A DNA stretch of 64,000 bases from Hydrogenophaga sp. (lineage in GTDB: Bacteria > Pseudomonadota > Gammaproteobacteria > Burkholderiales > Burkholderiaceae_C). The notes below the pieces were generated by a model, which had not been told where the DNA came from, ran no database searches, and saw nothing but the letters and a program-made list of their open reading frames with translations. The stretch covers positions 43,543 to 107,542 of the forward strand of contig NZ_JAHCKL010000013.1 in the NCBI RefSeq assembly GCF_026125785.1, given 5' to 3'. Made by a program: the position numbers and the translations under genes. How positions within the stretch are numbered: position 1 is the stretch's first letter; every line of letters starts with the position of its first letter. Below are positions 35,768 through 46,141 of the stretch, one piece after another.

Positions 35768-35773
35768 GATAAT
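35768..35773 (+). promoter_or_regulatory. Putative ilvB -10 box with a long leader
   Basis: GATAAT in the context TGCGATAATCCC gives a leader of about 148 nt before the ilvB ATG at 35928. The leader contains a possible GGCGGG/CCGCC-type hairpin near 35815-35835 and a TTTTT run near 35898, but no leader peptide rich in Ile, Leu or Val codons. Confidence 0.45.
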
Positions 35774-35927
35774 CCCGGCTGCAATTCAACACAAGGCAAA
35801 CGGATCAGGGTCCGGCGGGGTATGTGTCCGCCCATGGCCATTGGTCTCAAGTCTCGACACCGCTCCACAAGGGTTGGTCTAGAGGCACCCAAGGTTTTTC
35901 GTCAGAGAAATTCTCGAAAGGTTCATC

Positions 35928-37703
35928 ATGGAAATCAGCAAGGCCGAACTGGCCTCGGCTGCCGCCGCTCACGGCGGTGCCACCCAAGAACTCCGCGGCG
36001 CGGAAATCCTCGTCAAGTCCCTTCAGGCAGAGGGCGTCAAGTACATCTGGGGCTATCCCGGTGGTGCGGTGCTGCACATCTACGACGCGTTCTACAAGCA
36101 GGACACCATTCAGCATGTGCTGGTGCGCCATGAGCAGGCCGCAGTGCATGCGGCGGACGGCTATGCGCGCGCCACCGGCGAAGTCGGCGTGGCGCTCGTG
36201 ACCTCGGGTCCCGGCCTTACCAATGCCGTGACTGGCATTGCCACCGCCTACATGGACTCCATCCCGATGGTGATCATCTCGGGCCAGGTGCCGACGGCCG
36301 CCATTGGCCTGGACGCCTTCCAGGAGTGCGACACCGTCGGCATCACGCGCCCTATCGTCAAGCACAACTTCCTCGTCAAGGATGTGCGGCAGATGGCCGA
36401 GGTGCTGAAGAAGGCTTTCCACATCGCCCGTACCGGCCGTCCCGGGCCGGTGGTGGTCGACATTCCCAAGGATGTGTCTTTCAACAAGACTGCCTATCAC
36501 GGGCACCCGACGTCGGTGGAGATGCGCTCCTACAACCCGGTCCGCAAAGGCCATGGCGGGCAGATCCGCAAGGCGCTGCAACTGCTGCTGTCGGCCAAAC
36601 GTCCCTACATCTACACCGGCGGCGGCGTGATCCTGGGCGAGGCCACGGGGGAGCTCCGTGCGCTGGTCGACATGCTGGGCTATCCGGTGACCAACACCCT
36701 GATGGGCCTGGGCGCCTACCCGGCCTCGGACCGCAAGTTCCTGGGCATGCTGGGCATGCACGGCACCATCGAGGCCAACAACGCCATGCAGAACTGCGAT
36801 GTGCTGCTGGCGGTCGGTGCGCGGTTCGACGATCGCGTGATCGGCAACCCCAAGCACTTCGCTCAGAACGAGCGCAAGATCATCCACATCGACATCGACC
36901 CTTCGAGCATCTCCAAGCGGGTCAAGGTCGACGTGCCTATCGTGGGCGACGTCAAGGACGTTCTCACCGAGTTGATCGGCATGGTGCGCGAAAGCACTTC
37001 CAAGCCCGACGCCAAGGCACTGGCGGCCTGGTGGGAGACCATCGAAGGCTGGCGTTCGCGCGACTGCCTGAAGTACGACCGGACCAACCAGGACGTGATC
37101 AAGCCGCAGTTCGTGCTGGAGACGCTGTGGAACATGACCAAGGACGCCGACACCTACGTCACGTCCGATGTGGGGCAGCACCAGATGTGGGCCGCGCAGT
37201 ACTACCGCTTCGATGAGCCGCGCCGCTGGATCAATTCCGGCGGCCTGGGCACCATGGGCGTGGGCATTCCGTATGCGATGGGTATCAAGCTGGCCAAGCC
37301 GGACAGCGAGGTCTACTGCGTGACCGGTGAGGGTTCGGTGCAGATGTGCATCCAGGAACTCTCCACCTGCCTGCAGTACAACACGCCGATCAAGATCGTG
37401 TCGTTGAACAACCGTTACCTCGGCATGGTGCGGCAGTGGCAGGAGCTTGACTACGAAGGCCGCTACAGCCACAGCTATATGGATGCCCTGCCCAATTTCG
37501 TGAAGCTCGCCGAGGCCTATGGCCACGTGGGCATGCTGATCGAGCGTCCGCAGGACGTGGAGCCCGCCCTTCGCGAGGCGCGCAAGCTCAAGGACCGCAC
37601 CGTGTTCATGGACTTCCGCACCGACCCGACGGAAAACGTGTTCCCCATGGTCCAGGCCGGCAAGGGCATCACCGAGATGCTGCTGGGGTCCGAAGACCTT
37701 TGA
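35928..37703 (+). CDS. ilvB: Acetolactate synthase, large catalytic subunit
   Basis: First common step of valine, leucine and isoleucine synthesis: condensation of pyruvate with pyruvate or 2-oxobutyrate. The 591-residue ThDP enzyme shows the catalytic glutamate region VLVRHEQAAVHAADGYARATG (quoted in part), the GPGLTNAVTGIATAYMDS segment, the central FAD domain and the ThDP motif starting GEGSVQMCIQELSTCLQYN. It forms a complex with the ilvH product encoded 153 bases downstream. Feedback inhibition is expected through that subunit. Confidence 0.96.
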   Translation: MEISKAELASAAAAHGGATQELRGAEILVKSLQAEGVKYIWGYPGGAVLHIYDAFYKQDTIQHVLVRHEQAAVHAADGYARATGEVGVALVTSGPGLTNAVTGIATAYMDSIPMVIISGQVPTAAIGLDAFQECDTVGITRPIVKHNFLVKDVRQMAEVLKKAFHIARTGRPGPVVVDIPKDVSFNKTAYHGHPTSVEMRSYNPVRKGHGGQIRKALQLLLSAKRPYIYTGGGVILGEATGELRALVDMLGYPVTNTLMGLGAYPASDRKFLGMLGMHGTIEANNAMQNCDVLLAVGARFDDRVIGNPKHFAQNERKIIHIDIDPSSISKRVKVDVPIVGDVKDVLTELIGMVRESTSKPDAKALAAWWETIEGWRSRDCLKYDRTNQDVIKPQFVLETLWNMTKDADTYVTSDVGQHQMWAAQYYRFDEPRRWINSGGLGTMGVGIPYAMGIKLAKPDSEVYCVTGEGSVQMCIQELSTCLQYNTPIKIVSLNNRYLGMVRQWQELDYEGRYSHSYMDALPNFVKLAEAYGHVGMLIERPQDVEPALREARKLKDRTVFMDFRTDPTENVFPMVQAGKGITEMLLGSEDL

Positions 37704-37716
37704 ACATCCGCTGTTG

Positions 37717-37759
37717 GGCGTTGAGCGTCCGGTACCGAGCGGGAAACACGCTCAACGCC
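37717..37759 (+). other. 12-bp inverted repeat between ilvB and ilvH
   Basis: GGCGTTGAGCGT (37717-37728) and ACGCTCAACGCC (37748-37759) pair perfectly around a 19-base loop, 13 bases after the ilvB stop. A direct CGCTCGA repeat follows. There is no T run, so it is more likely an RNA-stability or attenuation structure than a terminator. Confidence 0.65.
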
Positions 37760-37807
37760 GCACGCTCGACGCTCGACCTCCCCCAGACGAATCTATTGTT
37801 CGCCAAG

Positions 37808-37829
37808 CCCACGCATTACCGTGCGTGGG
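37808..37829 (+). other. 8-bp hairpin just upstream of ilvH
   Basis: CCCACGCA (37808-37815), loop TTACCG, TGCGTGGG (37822-37829). It ends 27 bases before the ilvH ATG, close to the ribosome site (AGAGGAA), and could tune ilvH translation or stabilise the 5' end of a processed transcript. Confidence 0.55.
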
Positions 37830-37856
37830 GGAGGGCGACGAAAAGAGGAATCGCAC

Positions 37857-38348
37857 ATGAAACATATCATCGCTGTCCTGCTGGAAAATGAACCCGGCGC
37901 CCTGTCCCGCGTGGTGGGGCTCTTCTCTGCCCGCGGCTACAACATCGAGTCGCTCACCGTCGCACCCACCGAGGACCCCAGTCTGTCGCGCATGACGATC
38001 CAGACCACGGGTTCGGACGACGTCATCGAGCAGATCACCAAGCACCTCAACCGCCTGATCGAAGTGGTCAAGGTGGTCGACCTCACCGAAGGCTCCTACA
38101 CCGAGCGCGAGCTCATGATGGTGAAGGTGCGCGCGGTGGGCAAGGAGCGCGAGGAGATGAAGCGCATGGCCGACATTTTCCGTGGCCGCATCATCGACGT
38201 GACCGAGAAAAGCTACACCATCGAGCTCACCGGCGACCAGGCCAAGAACGACGCCTTTCTTGAGGCGATCGACCGCGCGGCCATCCTGGAAACCGTGCGC
38301 ACCGGTGCCAGCGGCATCGGTCGCGGTGAACGCATCCTGCGGGTGTGA
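37857..38348 (+). CDS. ilvH: Acetolactate synthase, small regulatory subunit
   Basis: A 163-residue regulatory partner of IlvB. The N-terminal ACT domain (HIIAVLLENEPGALSRVVGLF, quoted in part; then RGYNIESLTVAPTEDPS) binds valine for feedback inhibition, and the C-terminal domain activates the catalytic subunit. The ATG at 37857 has an AAGAGGAA site. It lies downstream of two hairpins in the ilvB-ilvH space and 71 bases upstream of ilvC. Confidence 0.95.
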   Translation: MKHIIAVLLENEPGALSRVVGLFSARGYNIESLTVAPTEDPSLSRMTIQTTGSDDVIEQITKHLNRLIEVVKVVDLTEGSYTERELMMVKVRAVGKEREEMKRMADIFRGRIIDVTEKSYTIELTGDQAKNDAFLEAIDRAAILETVRTGASGIGRGERILRV

Positions 38349-38395
38349 GCGACAATCCGCCGTTCACCAGAACAATCCCTTCTCAGACAACCTGA

Positions 38396-39436
<1,041 letters not shown>

Positions 39437-39482
39437 CGGAGCAGCCTGCGCTGCTGCCTGCGCTGCTCAGCGCGCTTTGAAG

Positions 39483-39506
39483 AGGCCACTTCGGTGGCCT
39501 TTTTCT
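39483..39506 (+). terminator. Intrinsic terminator after ilvC
   Basis: AGGCCAC, loop TTCG, GTGGCCT, then TTTTCTTTT. It lies 47 bases after the ilvC stop and separates the ilv operon from pssA. Confidence 0.9.
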
Positions 39507-39574
39507 TTTGCCCGACTCGCTTACACTGCGGCTTTCAGCAGTGCCGGGCCCGACCGGTGACTCCCAAGACACAT

Positions 39575-40384
39575 ATGCACGACGGCACCGACCCCCAGAC
39601 ACCCATCGGCGAGGATCGCCCCCGGCGACCCAAGGGTATCTACATGCTGCCCAACATGATCACACTGGCGGCGCTGTTTGGCGGCTTCTACGCGGTGGTC
39701 ATGGCCATGAATGGCCGCTACGACCTGGCCACCGTGGGCGTGTTCGTGGCCATGGTGCTGGACAGCCTGGATGGCCGCGTGGCGCGGCTGACCAACACGC
39801 AAAGTGCGTTTGGTGAGCAGATGGATTCGCTCTCGGACATGGTGTCCTTCGGTGCTGCTCCCGCGCTCATCGCCTACGAGTGGACCCTGCGCGATCTGGG
39901 GCGCTGGGGCTGGATCGCGGCCTTTGTCTACTGCGCCTGTGCGGCGCTTCGCCTGGCCCGTTTCAACGTGAACACCGGTGTGGTGGACAAGCGCTATTTC
40001 CAAGGGTTGCCGTCACCTGCGGCAGCGGCGCTGGTGGCGGGCTTCATCTGGCTCATGACCGAGCTTGAGGTGCCGCCCCAGGAGGTCACATGGGTGATGT
40101 TCGCCCTCACGCTCTATACAGGGCTGACCATGGTCACCAATGTGCCGTTCTACAGCTTCAAGGATCTGAGCCTGCGCAAGAGCGTGCCTTTTGCTGCAAT
40201 CGTGCTGGTGGCGCTGGCCATCGCGGTCATCAATATCCACCCGCCTACTGTGCTGTTCGGCTTGTTCGTGATCTATGGCCTTTCCGGTTATGGGCTCTAT
40301 TTCTGGCGCAAATCCAAAGGCCGTCCTACCAGCGTGATCAGCACCTCCACGGACGAGCCCGACGAACGCGGCCTGCACGACTGA
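39575..40384 (+). CDS. pssA: CDP-diacylglycerol-serine O-phosphatidyltransferase
   Basis: Makes phosphatidylserine, the precursor of phosphatidylethanolamine. The 269-residue membrane protein has the CDP-alcohol phosphotransferase signature DG-x2-AR-x8-G-x3-D-x3-D, seen as LDGRVARLTNTQSAFGEQMD plus SLSD, and about six to eight spans. It is the Bacillus-type (membrane) form rather than the E. coli phospholipase-D-like form, as usual in betaproteobacteria. The ATG at 39575 is chosen because upstream codons fall in the ilvC terminator region. Confidence 0.93.
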   Translation: MHDGTDPQTPIGEDRPRRPKGIYMLPNMITLAALFGGFYAVVMAMNGRYDLATVGVFVAMVLDSLDGRVARLTNTQSAFGEQMDSLSDMVSFGAAPALIAYEWTLRDLGRWGWIAAFVYCACAALRLARFNVNTGVVDKRYFQGLPSPAAAALVAGFIWLMTELEVPPQEVTWVMFALTLYTGLTMVTNVPFYSFKDLSLRKSVPFAAIVLVALAIAVINIHPPTVLFGLFVIYGLSGYGLYFWRKSKGRPTSVISTSTDEPDERGLHD

Positions 40385-40404
40385 GCGGCCTGCCCGCGCT
40401 TTGT

Positions 40405-40410
40405 GATACA
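40405..40410 (+). promoter_or_regulatory. Putative -10 box of the leuL-leuA transcript
   Basis: GATACA in an extended context (TTGTGATACATT), 10 bases before the leader-peptide ATG. The transcript would begin within a few bases of that ATG. Confidence 0.45.
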
Positions 40411-40420
40411 TTGCTTCCCC

Positions 40421-40477
40421 ATGTTCCAGATTTCGCTCTCGCTACTACTGGGTGTCCATCACGGGCGGGACTGGTAG
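40421..40477 (+). CDS. leuL: Leucine operon leader peptide
   Basis: An 18-codon frame MFQISLSLLLGVHHGRDW with four leucine codons, including CTC, then CTA CTA CTG in a row. CTA is rare in this high-GC genome, as expected where ribosome stalling senses charged tRNA-Leu. It sits between a promoter-like box and a hairpin with T run, 94 bases before the first 2-isopropylmalate synthase gene. Bases 40433-40442 in the peptide pair with 40479-40488 just after its stop, as in region 1-2 of classical attenuators. It is too short for standard gene finders. Confidence 0.8.
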   Translation: MFQISLSLLLGVHHGRDW

Positions 40478-40497
40478 CGCGCGAGCGATTTCCTACA

Positions 40498-40531
40498 AAC
40501 GGCCCGTTTGCACCCGCAGCGGGCCGTTTTC
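40498..40531 (+). terminator. Leucine attenuator hairpin
   Basis: AACGGCCCG (40498-40506), loop of 13, CGGGCCGTT (40520-40528), then TTCATTT. An alternative pairing of ACGGGC (40461-40466, in the leader peptide) with GCCCGT (40502-40507) would break the left arm, giving the antiterminator expected when ribosomes stall at the leucine codons. Confidence 0.75.
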
Positions 40532-40570
40532 ATTTGGGGCTGCGGGTCCTTCCTCCAACGAAAGACCATC

Positions 40571-42256
40571 ATGTTGAAGCAACCCGCCAGCAAGTACGCC
40601 GCCTTCCAGCCTGTGGGCCTGAAAGACCGCACCTGGCCCGATGCGGTGATCACCCGGGCCCCGATCTGGTTGAGCACCGACCTGCGGGACGGCAACCAGG
40701 CCCTGATCGAGCCCATGGACGTCGAGCGCAAGCTGCGCCTGTTTGGTCTGCTGGTCAAGATCGGCTTCAAGGAGATCGAGGTCGGCTTTCCCTCGGCTTC
40801 ACAGACGGAGTTCGATTTCCTGCGCCGGCTGATCGACGAGCGGCTGATTCCCGATGACGTCACCATCCAGGTGCTCACGCAGGCCCGCGAACCGCTGATC
40901 CGCCGCACGTTCGAGGCTTTGCAGGGTGCGCCGCGCGCCATCGTTCACCTCTACAACGCGGTGGCACCCGTGATGCGGCGGGTGGTCCTGGGCATGGACG
41001 AGGACCAGATCGTCGAGCTCGCCGCCTCTCACGCGCGTCTGTTCAGCGAGCTCGCGGCCCAGCAGCCGGGGACACAATGGACCTTCCAGTACTCCCCCGA
41101 AATGTTCTCTGGTACGGAGATGGCTTTTTCCAAGCGTGTCGTCGATGCGGTGACGGCGGTCTGGCAGCCCACACCTGAGCGCAAGTGCATCATCAACCTG
41201 CCCTCGACGGTGGAGCACAGCACGCCGAACGTGTTTGCCGACATGATCGAGTGGATGCACCGGCACCTCGCGCGGCGCGACGCCATTGTTCTGTCCGTGC
41301 ACCCGCACAACGACCGGGGAACCGGCACGGCGGCAGGAGAGCTCGCGCTCATGGCCGGTGCCGAGCGTCTCGAAGGCTGCCTCTTCGGCAATGGCGAGCG
41401 CACGGGCAACCTGGATCTCGTCAACGTCGCGCTCAATCTCTACACGCAGGGTGTCTCGCCCGGGCTCGATTTCTCTGATATCGACGACATCCGCCGCACG
41501 GTAGAGCACTGCAACCAATTGCCCGTGCATCCGCGCCATCCGTATGTGGGGGATCTGGTCTACACCTCTTTCTCCGGATCCCATCAGGATGCGATCCGCA
41601 AGGCCTTCGCGGCGCGGCGCGAAGGCGACGTGTGGAACATTCCCTACCTGCCCATCGACCCCAAGGACCTGGGGCGCAGCTACGAGGCCGTGATCCGCGT
41701 GAACAGCCAGTCTGGCAAGGGGGGCATGGCCTATCTGCTGGAGACCGAGTACGGCCTGGAGCTTCCCCGTCGCCTGCAGATCGAGTTCAGCCAGGTGGTG
41801 CAGTCGGTGATGGATACCCACGGCAAGGAGTTGTCCGCCGCGGATCTCTGGCAGATCTTTGCCCGCGAGTACGGTCTGGATCAGGTGCAGGCCCCCTTGC
41901 ATCCGGTCATGGAAGACACCTTGGGGCGAGGCGTGCGCGTGACGGCCCGCGTCCCGCTGTCTGGCGGCGTCGTGTCGATCGATGGTGCCGGCAACGGCCC
42001 GATCGATGCATTTGTCAACGGTCTCACGGTGGCCACGGGGCGCACGTTGCGCGTGCTGGATTACCACGAGCACGCGATCGATTCGGGCGCGCATGCCCAG
42101 GCTGTGGCCTATGTGGAAATGCTTGTCGACGACAGCCATACCGTGTTTGGCGTCGGCATGGACGCCAACATCGTGTCCGCGTCCTTCAAGGCGATCGTCT
42201 CGGGCCTGCAGCGTATGGCGCACAGCCGTCGGACCGACGCGCTTCGGGTATCCTGA
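40571..42256 (+). CDS. leuA: 2-isopropylmalate synthase, long (yeast LEU4-like) subfamily
   Basis: First committed step of leucine synthesis: condensation of 2-oxoisovalerate with acetyl-CoA. The 561-residue protein opens like the LeuA type 2 subfamily ([17 protein letters not shown], then [15 protein letters not shown]), with the TIM-barrel metal histidines in [19 protein letters not shown] and a C-terminal regulatory domain ending in ISGLQR-like sequence (here [12 protein letters not shown]). It directly follows the leucine leader and attenuator. A second enzyme of the short subfamily is encoded 69 bases downstream. Confidence 0.93.
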   Translation: MLKQPASKYAAFQPVGLKDRTWPDAVITRAPIWLSTDLRDGNQALIEPMDVERKLRLFGLLVKIGFKEIEVGFPSASQTEFDFLRRLIDERLIPDDVTIQVLTQAREPLIRRTFEALQGAPRAIVHLYNAVAPVMRRVVLGMDEDQIVELAASHARLFSELAAQQPGTQWTFQYSPEMFSGTEMAFSKRVVDAVTAVWQPTPERKCIINLPSTVEHSTPNVFADMIEWMHRHLARRDAIVLSVHPHNDRGTGTAAGELALMAGAERLEGCLFGNGERTGNLDLVNVALNLYTQGVSPGLDFSDIDDIRRTVEHCNQLPVHPRHPYVGDLVYTSFSGSHQDAIRKAFAARREGDVWNIPYLPIDPKDLGRSYEAVIRVNSQSGKGGMAYLLETEYGLELPRRLQIEFSQVVQSVMDTHGKELSAADLWQIFAREYGLDQVQAPLHPVMEDTLGRGVRVTARVPLSGGVVSIDGAGNGPIDAFVNGLTVATGRTLRVLDYHEHAIDSGAHAQAVAYVEMLVDDSHTVFGVGMDANIVSASFKAIVSGLQRMAHSRRTDALRVS

Positions 42257-42325
42257 TGCGCTTTGCGCGTGCAGCCTACAAGAACAGACCAGCGCCTCCA
42301 CCGACCTCTCCACGGAGCTTTCCCC

Positions 42326-43867
42326 ATGAGCGACAAACTGATCATTTTCGACACCACCTTGCGCGACGGCGAGCAATCGCCCGGCGCCTCCATGACCAAG
42401 GACGAAAAGCTGCGCATTGCACGCCAGTTGGAACGCCTGAAGGTGGATGTGATCGAGGCGGGCTTCGCGGCCAGTTCCAATGGCGATTTCGATTGCGTGC
42501 AGGCGATTGCCAACACCATCAAGGATTCGACGGTCTGCTCGCTGGCACGTGCCAATGACCGCGACATCGCCAGGGCCGCGGAGGCGCTCAAGGGCGCCAA
42601 CCGTGCGCGCATCCACACCTTCATTGCCACCAGCGCGCTGCACATGGAAAAGAAGCTGCGCATGACGCCCGAACAGGTGATGGAGCAGGCCATCCAGTCG
42701 GTGCGCTTTGCACGCAACCTCGTGGACGACATCGAGTTCAGCCCGGAAGACGGCTACCGCAGCGACGTGGACTTTCTTTGCCGTGTGCTGGAGGCGGTTA
42801 TCAAGGAGGGGGCGACCACGTTGAACATTCCCGACACGGTGGGCTACGCGGTGCCCGAGCTGTACGGCGAATTCATCCGCACCCTGCGCGAGCGCGTCCC
42901 CAACTCCGACAAGGCGGTCTGGTCCGTGCATTGCCACAACGACCTGGGCATGGCGGTGGCGAACTCTCTGGCTGGCGTGAAGATCGGTGGTGCGCGCCAG
43001 GTGGAGTGCACCATCAACGGTCTGGGCGAGCGGGCTGGCAATTGCTCGCTGGAGGAGATCGTGATGGCGGTGCGCACGCGCCGGGACTACTTCGGCCTGT
43101 CGGTCGGCGTCGATGCGACACAGATCGTGCCGGCCAGCCGCATGGTGAGCCAGACCACGGGCTTCGTGGTCCAGCCCAACAAGGCGGTGGTGGGGGCCAA
43201 TGCGTTCGCGCATGCCAGCGGCATCCACCAGGATGGCGTGCTCAAGGCGCGCGACACCTACGAGATCATGCGCGCCGAGGATGTGGGCTGGAGTGCGAAC
43301 AAGATCGTGCTGGGCAAGCTGAGCGGCCGCAATGCTTTCAAGCAGCGCCTGCAGGAGCTGGGCATCGAAATGGCCTCGGAAGGTGAGATCAACACCGCCT
43401 TCGCGGCCTTCAAGGAACTGGCCGACCGCAAGAGCGAGATTTTCGACGAGGACATTCTGGCCCTGTGCAGCGATGAGAGCGTGACGCCCGAGAAGGAGCA
43501 GTACGGCCTGGTGTCGCTGTCACAGCGCAGCGAAACGGGCGAGCGCCCTCACGCCAGTGTGGTGTTCACAGTCGATGGCAAGGAGTTTCTCGGCGAGAGC
43601 GATGGGAACGGTCCGGTGGATGCTTCACTCAAGGCCATTGAGCAACACGTCAAGAGCGGGGCGGAGCTGCTGCTGTATTCGGTGAATGCCATCACCAGTG
43701 GCTCGACCGAAAGCCAGGGCGAAGTGACGGTGCGTCTGCAGCACGGTGGCCGCGTGGTCAATGGCGTGGGTGCCGATCCGGACATCGTCGTGGCCTCGGC
43801 CAAGGCGTACCTCAGTGCCTTGAACAAGCTGCACAGCAAGGGCGAACGGGTCGCAGCGCAAGGGTAA
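42326..43867 (+). CDS. leuA: 2-isopropylmalate synthase, standard bacterial subfamily
   Basis: A 513-residue enzyme of the LeuA type 1 subfamily: [16 protein letters not shown] near the N terminus, the metal-binding [17 protein letters not shown], the [19 protein letters not shown]-like segment (here [19 protein letters not shown]) and a C-terminal allosteric leucine-binding domain that ends in [11 protein letters not shown]. Sequence and length differ clearly from the 561-residue enzyme just upstream. Both are on the leucine-attenuated transcript unless a promoter lies in the 69-base gap. Confidence 0.94.
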   Translation: MSDKLIIFDTTLRDGEQSPGASMTKDEKLRIARQLERLKVDVIEAGFAASSNGDFDCVQAIANTIKDSTVCSLARANDRDIARAAEALKGANRARIHTFIATSALHMEKKLRMTPEQVMEQAIQSVRFARNLVDDIEFSPEDGYRSDVDFLCRVLEAVIKEGATTLNIPDTVGYAVPELYGEFIRTLRERVPNSDKAVWSVHCHNDLGMAVANSLAGVKIGGARQVECTINGLGERAGNCSLEEIVMAVRTRRDYFGLSVGVDATQIVPASRMVSQTTGFVVQPNKAVVGANAFAHASGIHQDGVLKARDTYEIMRAEDVGWSANKIVLGKLSGRNAFKQRLQELGIEMASEGEINTAFAAFKELADRKSEIFDEDILALCSDESVTPEKEQYGLVSLSQRSETGERPHASVVFTVDGKEFLGESDGNGPVDASLKAIEQHVKSGAELLLYSVNAITSGSTESQGEVTVRLQHGGRVVNGVGADPDIVVASAKAYLSALNKLHSKGERVAAQG

Positions 43868-44002
43868 ATTCGTTCTGAATCAAAGACTTGGGAACATGTT
43901 GTCGATGAACGCGAAAAATGATGCCAAAAGTACCATCTGTTCTACCGTTCATTGAAGAACATTTTCCAAGCTTTTGATATTGCTAGTTTTTTTGCTGCTG
44001 AC

Positions 44003-44008
44003 TATACT
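44003..44008 (+). promoter_or_regulatory. Putative -10 box of pbpG
   Basis: TATACT in an unusually AT-rich 100-base stretch upstream of pbpG, 37 bases before its ATG. No clear -35 at the usual distance. Confidence 0.45.
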
Positions 44009-44044
44009 TCGCTCCGGCGTGGTTCTTGTTTGCGGAGTGAAGTC

Positions 44045-45253
44045 ATGGTCAAAGCTGTCGGTCGGATCCAGAATGCCCTCCTGGGTGCAACTTTGGTTGC
44101 CTGTCTGACATGGCTGGGGGTGCCCCAGGTTGCCCAGGCCGCCAGCAACCAGGGCAAGACCAAGGTCGTCAAGAGCCAGAAGAAGGTTCCGGTGGCCAAG
44201 AAGTCCACCCAGCGCGAGAAGGTCGCCCAGCGCAAGGACGTTTCCCGCAAGAGCCCCGTCGCCAGCAAGAGCCGTTCGGGCTCGGCCAAGGTGGCCGCTT
44301 CCAGCAAGGCCGGCCAACGCGTCAAGGTGCAGATGGCCGGGGGCAAGGCCACCACCATGCACGCCGTCTCGGTCAAGCGCAAGCCGGAAACCCGCCAGCA
44401 GGCATCCGTGGTGCGTGCCGCCATCCAGCACCGTCCCTCGGTGGGTGAATCGCTGGGTCTGCGCGAGAAGGACGACGCGCTCGAATTCAACTCCAGCGTG
44501 GCGCTGGTGATTGATCAAGAGACCAACGAGGTGCTGTTCAGCAAGAACGACTCCGCGGTGCTGCCGATCGCTTCGCTCACCAAGCTCATGACCGGACTGG
44601 TGATCGCCGATGCCAATCTGGACATGAACGAATCCATCACCATTACCAGCGACGACATCGACACGGTCAAGGGTAGCCGTTCGCGTCTGGCTGTGGGGAC
44701 CACTCTGAGCCGGGGCGAGATGATGCATCTGGCGCTGATGTCCAGCGAGAACCGCGCGGCCCATGCGCTGGGCCGCACGTACCCGGGTGGCCTGCGCGAG
44801 TTCGTGCGGCTGATGAACCAGAAGGCAGCTTCCCTGGGCATGGCCGATACGCACTACGTGGAGCCAACGGGGCTGTCCAGCGACAACCGTTCAAGTGCCC
44901 GTGATCTGGCCACTCTGGTCTCGGTGGCCTATGAGCGCCCGATCCTGCGCAACCTCTCGACCTCGCCCGGCTATGAGGTCGATCTGGGACGCCGCACGCT
45001 GCAGTACATCAACTCCAACCGCCTGATCCGCAATTCAGACTGGGACATCGGCCTGCAGAAGACCGGCTACATCTCGGAGGCCGGCCGCTGCCTGGTGATG
45101 CAGGCCAAGGTGGCGGGGCGCCAACTGATCATGGTGTTCCTGGACTCCGCAGGCAAACTGGCCCGCGTGCAGGATGCCGAGCGCGTGCGCCGCTGGGTGG
45201 AGCTGCACAACGGTCCTCGCGCCACCATGGTGCGCCACCAGCCGCAGGGCTGA
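44045..45253 (+). CDS. pbpG: D-alanyl-D-alanine endopeptidase (PBP7/8 type)
   Basis: A 402-residue periplasmic serine peptidase of the S11 family that cuts peptidoglycan cross-links. It has a signal peptide (NALLGATLVACLTWLGVPQVAQA, quoted in part as LLGATLVACLTWLG) followed by about 80 residues of Lys/Ser/Ala-rich linker likely to touch the cell wall. The catalytic set is complete: SxxK as SLTK, SxN as SEN, and KTG in LQKTGYISEAG. The linker is longer than in the E. coli enzyme (about 310 residues). MVKAVGRIQN at 44045 gives the signal peptide and is therefore the start. Confidence 0.92.
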   Translation: MVKAVGRIQNALLGATLVACLTWLGVPQVAQAASNQGKTKVVKSQKKVPVAKKSTQREKVAQRKDVSRKSPVASKSRSGSAKVAASSKAGQRVKVQMAGGKATTMHAVSVKRKPETRQQASVVRAAIQHRPSVGESLGLREKDDALEFNSSVALVIDQETNEVLFSKNDSAVLPIASLTKLMTGLVIADANLDMNESITITSDDIDTVKGSRSRLAVGTTLSRGEMMHLALMSSENRAAHALGRTYPGGLREFVRLMNQKAASLGMADTHYVEPTGLSSDNRSSARDLATLVSVAYERPILRNLSTSPGYEVDLGRRTLQYINSNRLIRNSDWDIGLQKTGYISEAGRCLVMQAKVAGRQLIMVFLDSAGKLARVQDAERVRRWVELHNGPRATMVRHQPQG

Positions 45254-45260
45254 ACGCGGC

Positions 45261-46064
45261 TCAACGGGCGGCGCTGGCGGGCGCGGGCACCTTGGGGCAG
45301 CCCAGGGCCGTGGAGATCTCGGCCGCCGTGGCCTTGAGCTTGGGCAGCCAGCTTTCATCGATGCGATCGGCCGGCGCCGAGATCGACAGCCCCGCGACCA
45401 GCTTGCTCTGGTCATCGTAGATGCCCGCGGCCATGCACCGCACACCCAACTCCAGTTCCTCGTTGTCGCGCGCCACGCCGGCCTGGCGGCACTGGGCGAG
45501 TTCACGTTCCAGCGTGGCCAGTTGGGTGAGGCTGTTGCGGGTGTTGCCGGCCAGGCCGGTGCGGGTGGCGTAGGCGCGCACTTTGGGCGGTTCGTCATCC
45601 GCCAGGAACAGCTTGCCCACGGAAGTCAGGTGCAGTGGTGCGCGCCCTCCAATGGCCCGCACCACCTGCATGCCGGAACGTTCGCTGTACGCCCGCTCCA
45701 CATAGACGATTTCATCGCCCTGGCGCACGCTGAGGTTCACGGGCTGCTGGATGAGTTTGTGCAACTCGCGCATGGGTTGCAGGGCGGCGTCGCGCACGCT
45801 CAGCCGCGCCTTCACGAGGTTGCCCAGTTCCAGCAGGCGCATGCCCAGCCGGTAGCTACCGGCCTCGGGCCGGTCGACGAAACGGCCTATCGTGAGGTCG
45901 TTGAGGATGCGGTGGGCGGTGGAGGGATGCAGGCCGGTTTTCTCGCTGATTTCTTTCAGCGAGACCGGCTCTTCGCGAGAGGCCAGCACCTCCAGCAGGT
46001 TGAACATGCGTTCGATCACCTGCACGGTGGGGGTGCTGGGGAGGGTTTCGGTGCGTTTGGTCAT
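45261..46064 (-). CDS. IclR family transcriptional regulator
   Basis: A 267-residue regulator with an N-terminal winged helix (VSLKEISEKTGLHPSTAHRIL, quoted as the recognition region; then DRPEAGSYRLGMRLLELG) and a C-terminal IclR effector domain (PVNLSVRQGDEIVYVERA, LHLTSVGKLFLA, GVRCMAAGIYDD, GLSISAPADRI). Such proteins control catabolic genes in response to an aromatic or carboxylic acid ligand, but no catabolic gene is directly adjacent. It is convergent with pbpG, with 8 bases between stops. MTKRTETL at 46064 is chosen over a frame that extends into the bpt spacer. Confidence 0.92.
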   Translation of the reverse strand: MTKRTETLPSTPTVQVIERMFNLLEVLASREEPVSLKEISEKTGLHPSTAHRILNDLTIGRFVDRPEAGSYRLGMRLLELGNLVKARLSVRDAALQPMRELHKLIQQPVNLSVRQGDEIVYVERAYSERSGMQVVRAIGGRAPLHLTSVGKLFLADDEPPKVRAYATRTGLAGNTRNSLTQLATLERELAQCRQAGVARDNEELELGVRCMAAGIYDDQSKLVAGLSISAPADRIDESWLPKLKATAAEISTALGCPKVPAPASAAR

Positions 46065-46141
46065 GGGCGGCAATCGGTTGGCCGCAATTTTACAAGATGA
46101 AATTGAAATCCGTGAGGCGGGGCGCAATAGAGCGCCCGAGC

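Noticed and set aside
35774-35927. A leader peptide for ilvB attenuation
   Set aside because: The short frames in the leader are not enriched in Ile, Leu or Val codons, and no well-placed terminator and T run could be drawn.
37704-37856. A terminator between ilvB and ilvH
   Set aside because: The inverted repeats lack any following T run, and ilvH has no convincing promoter of its own, so read-through is expected.
40799-43228. An 809-codon open frame antisense to both leuA genes
   Set aside because: It crosses two real genes and the gap between them, with no start signals or motifs, so it is not a coding region.
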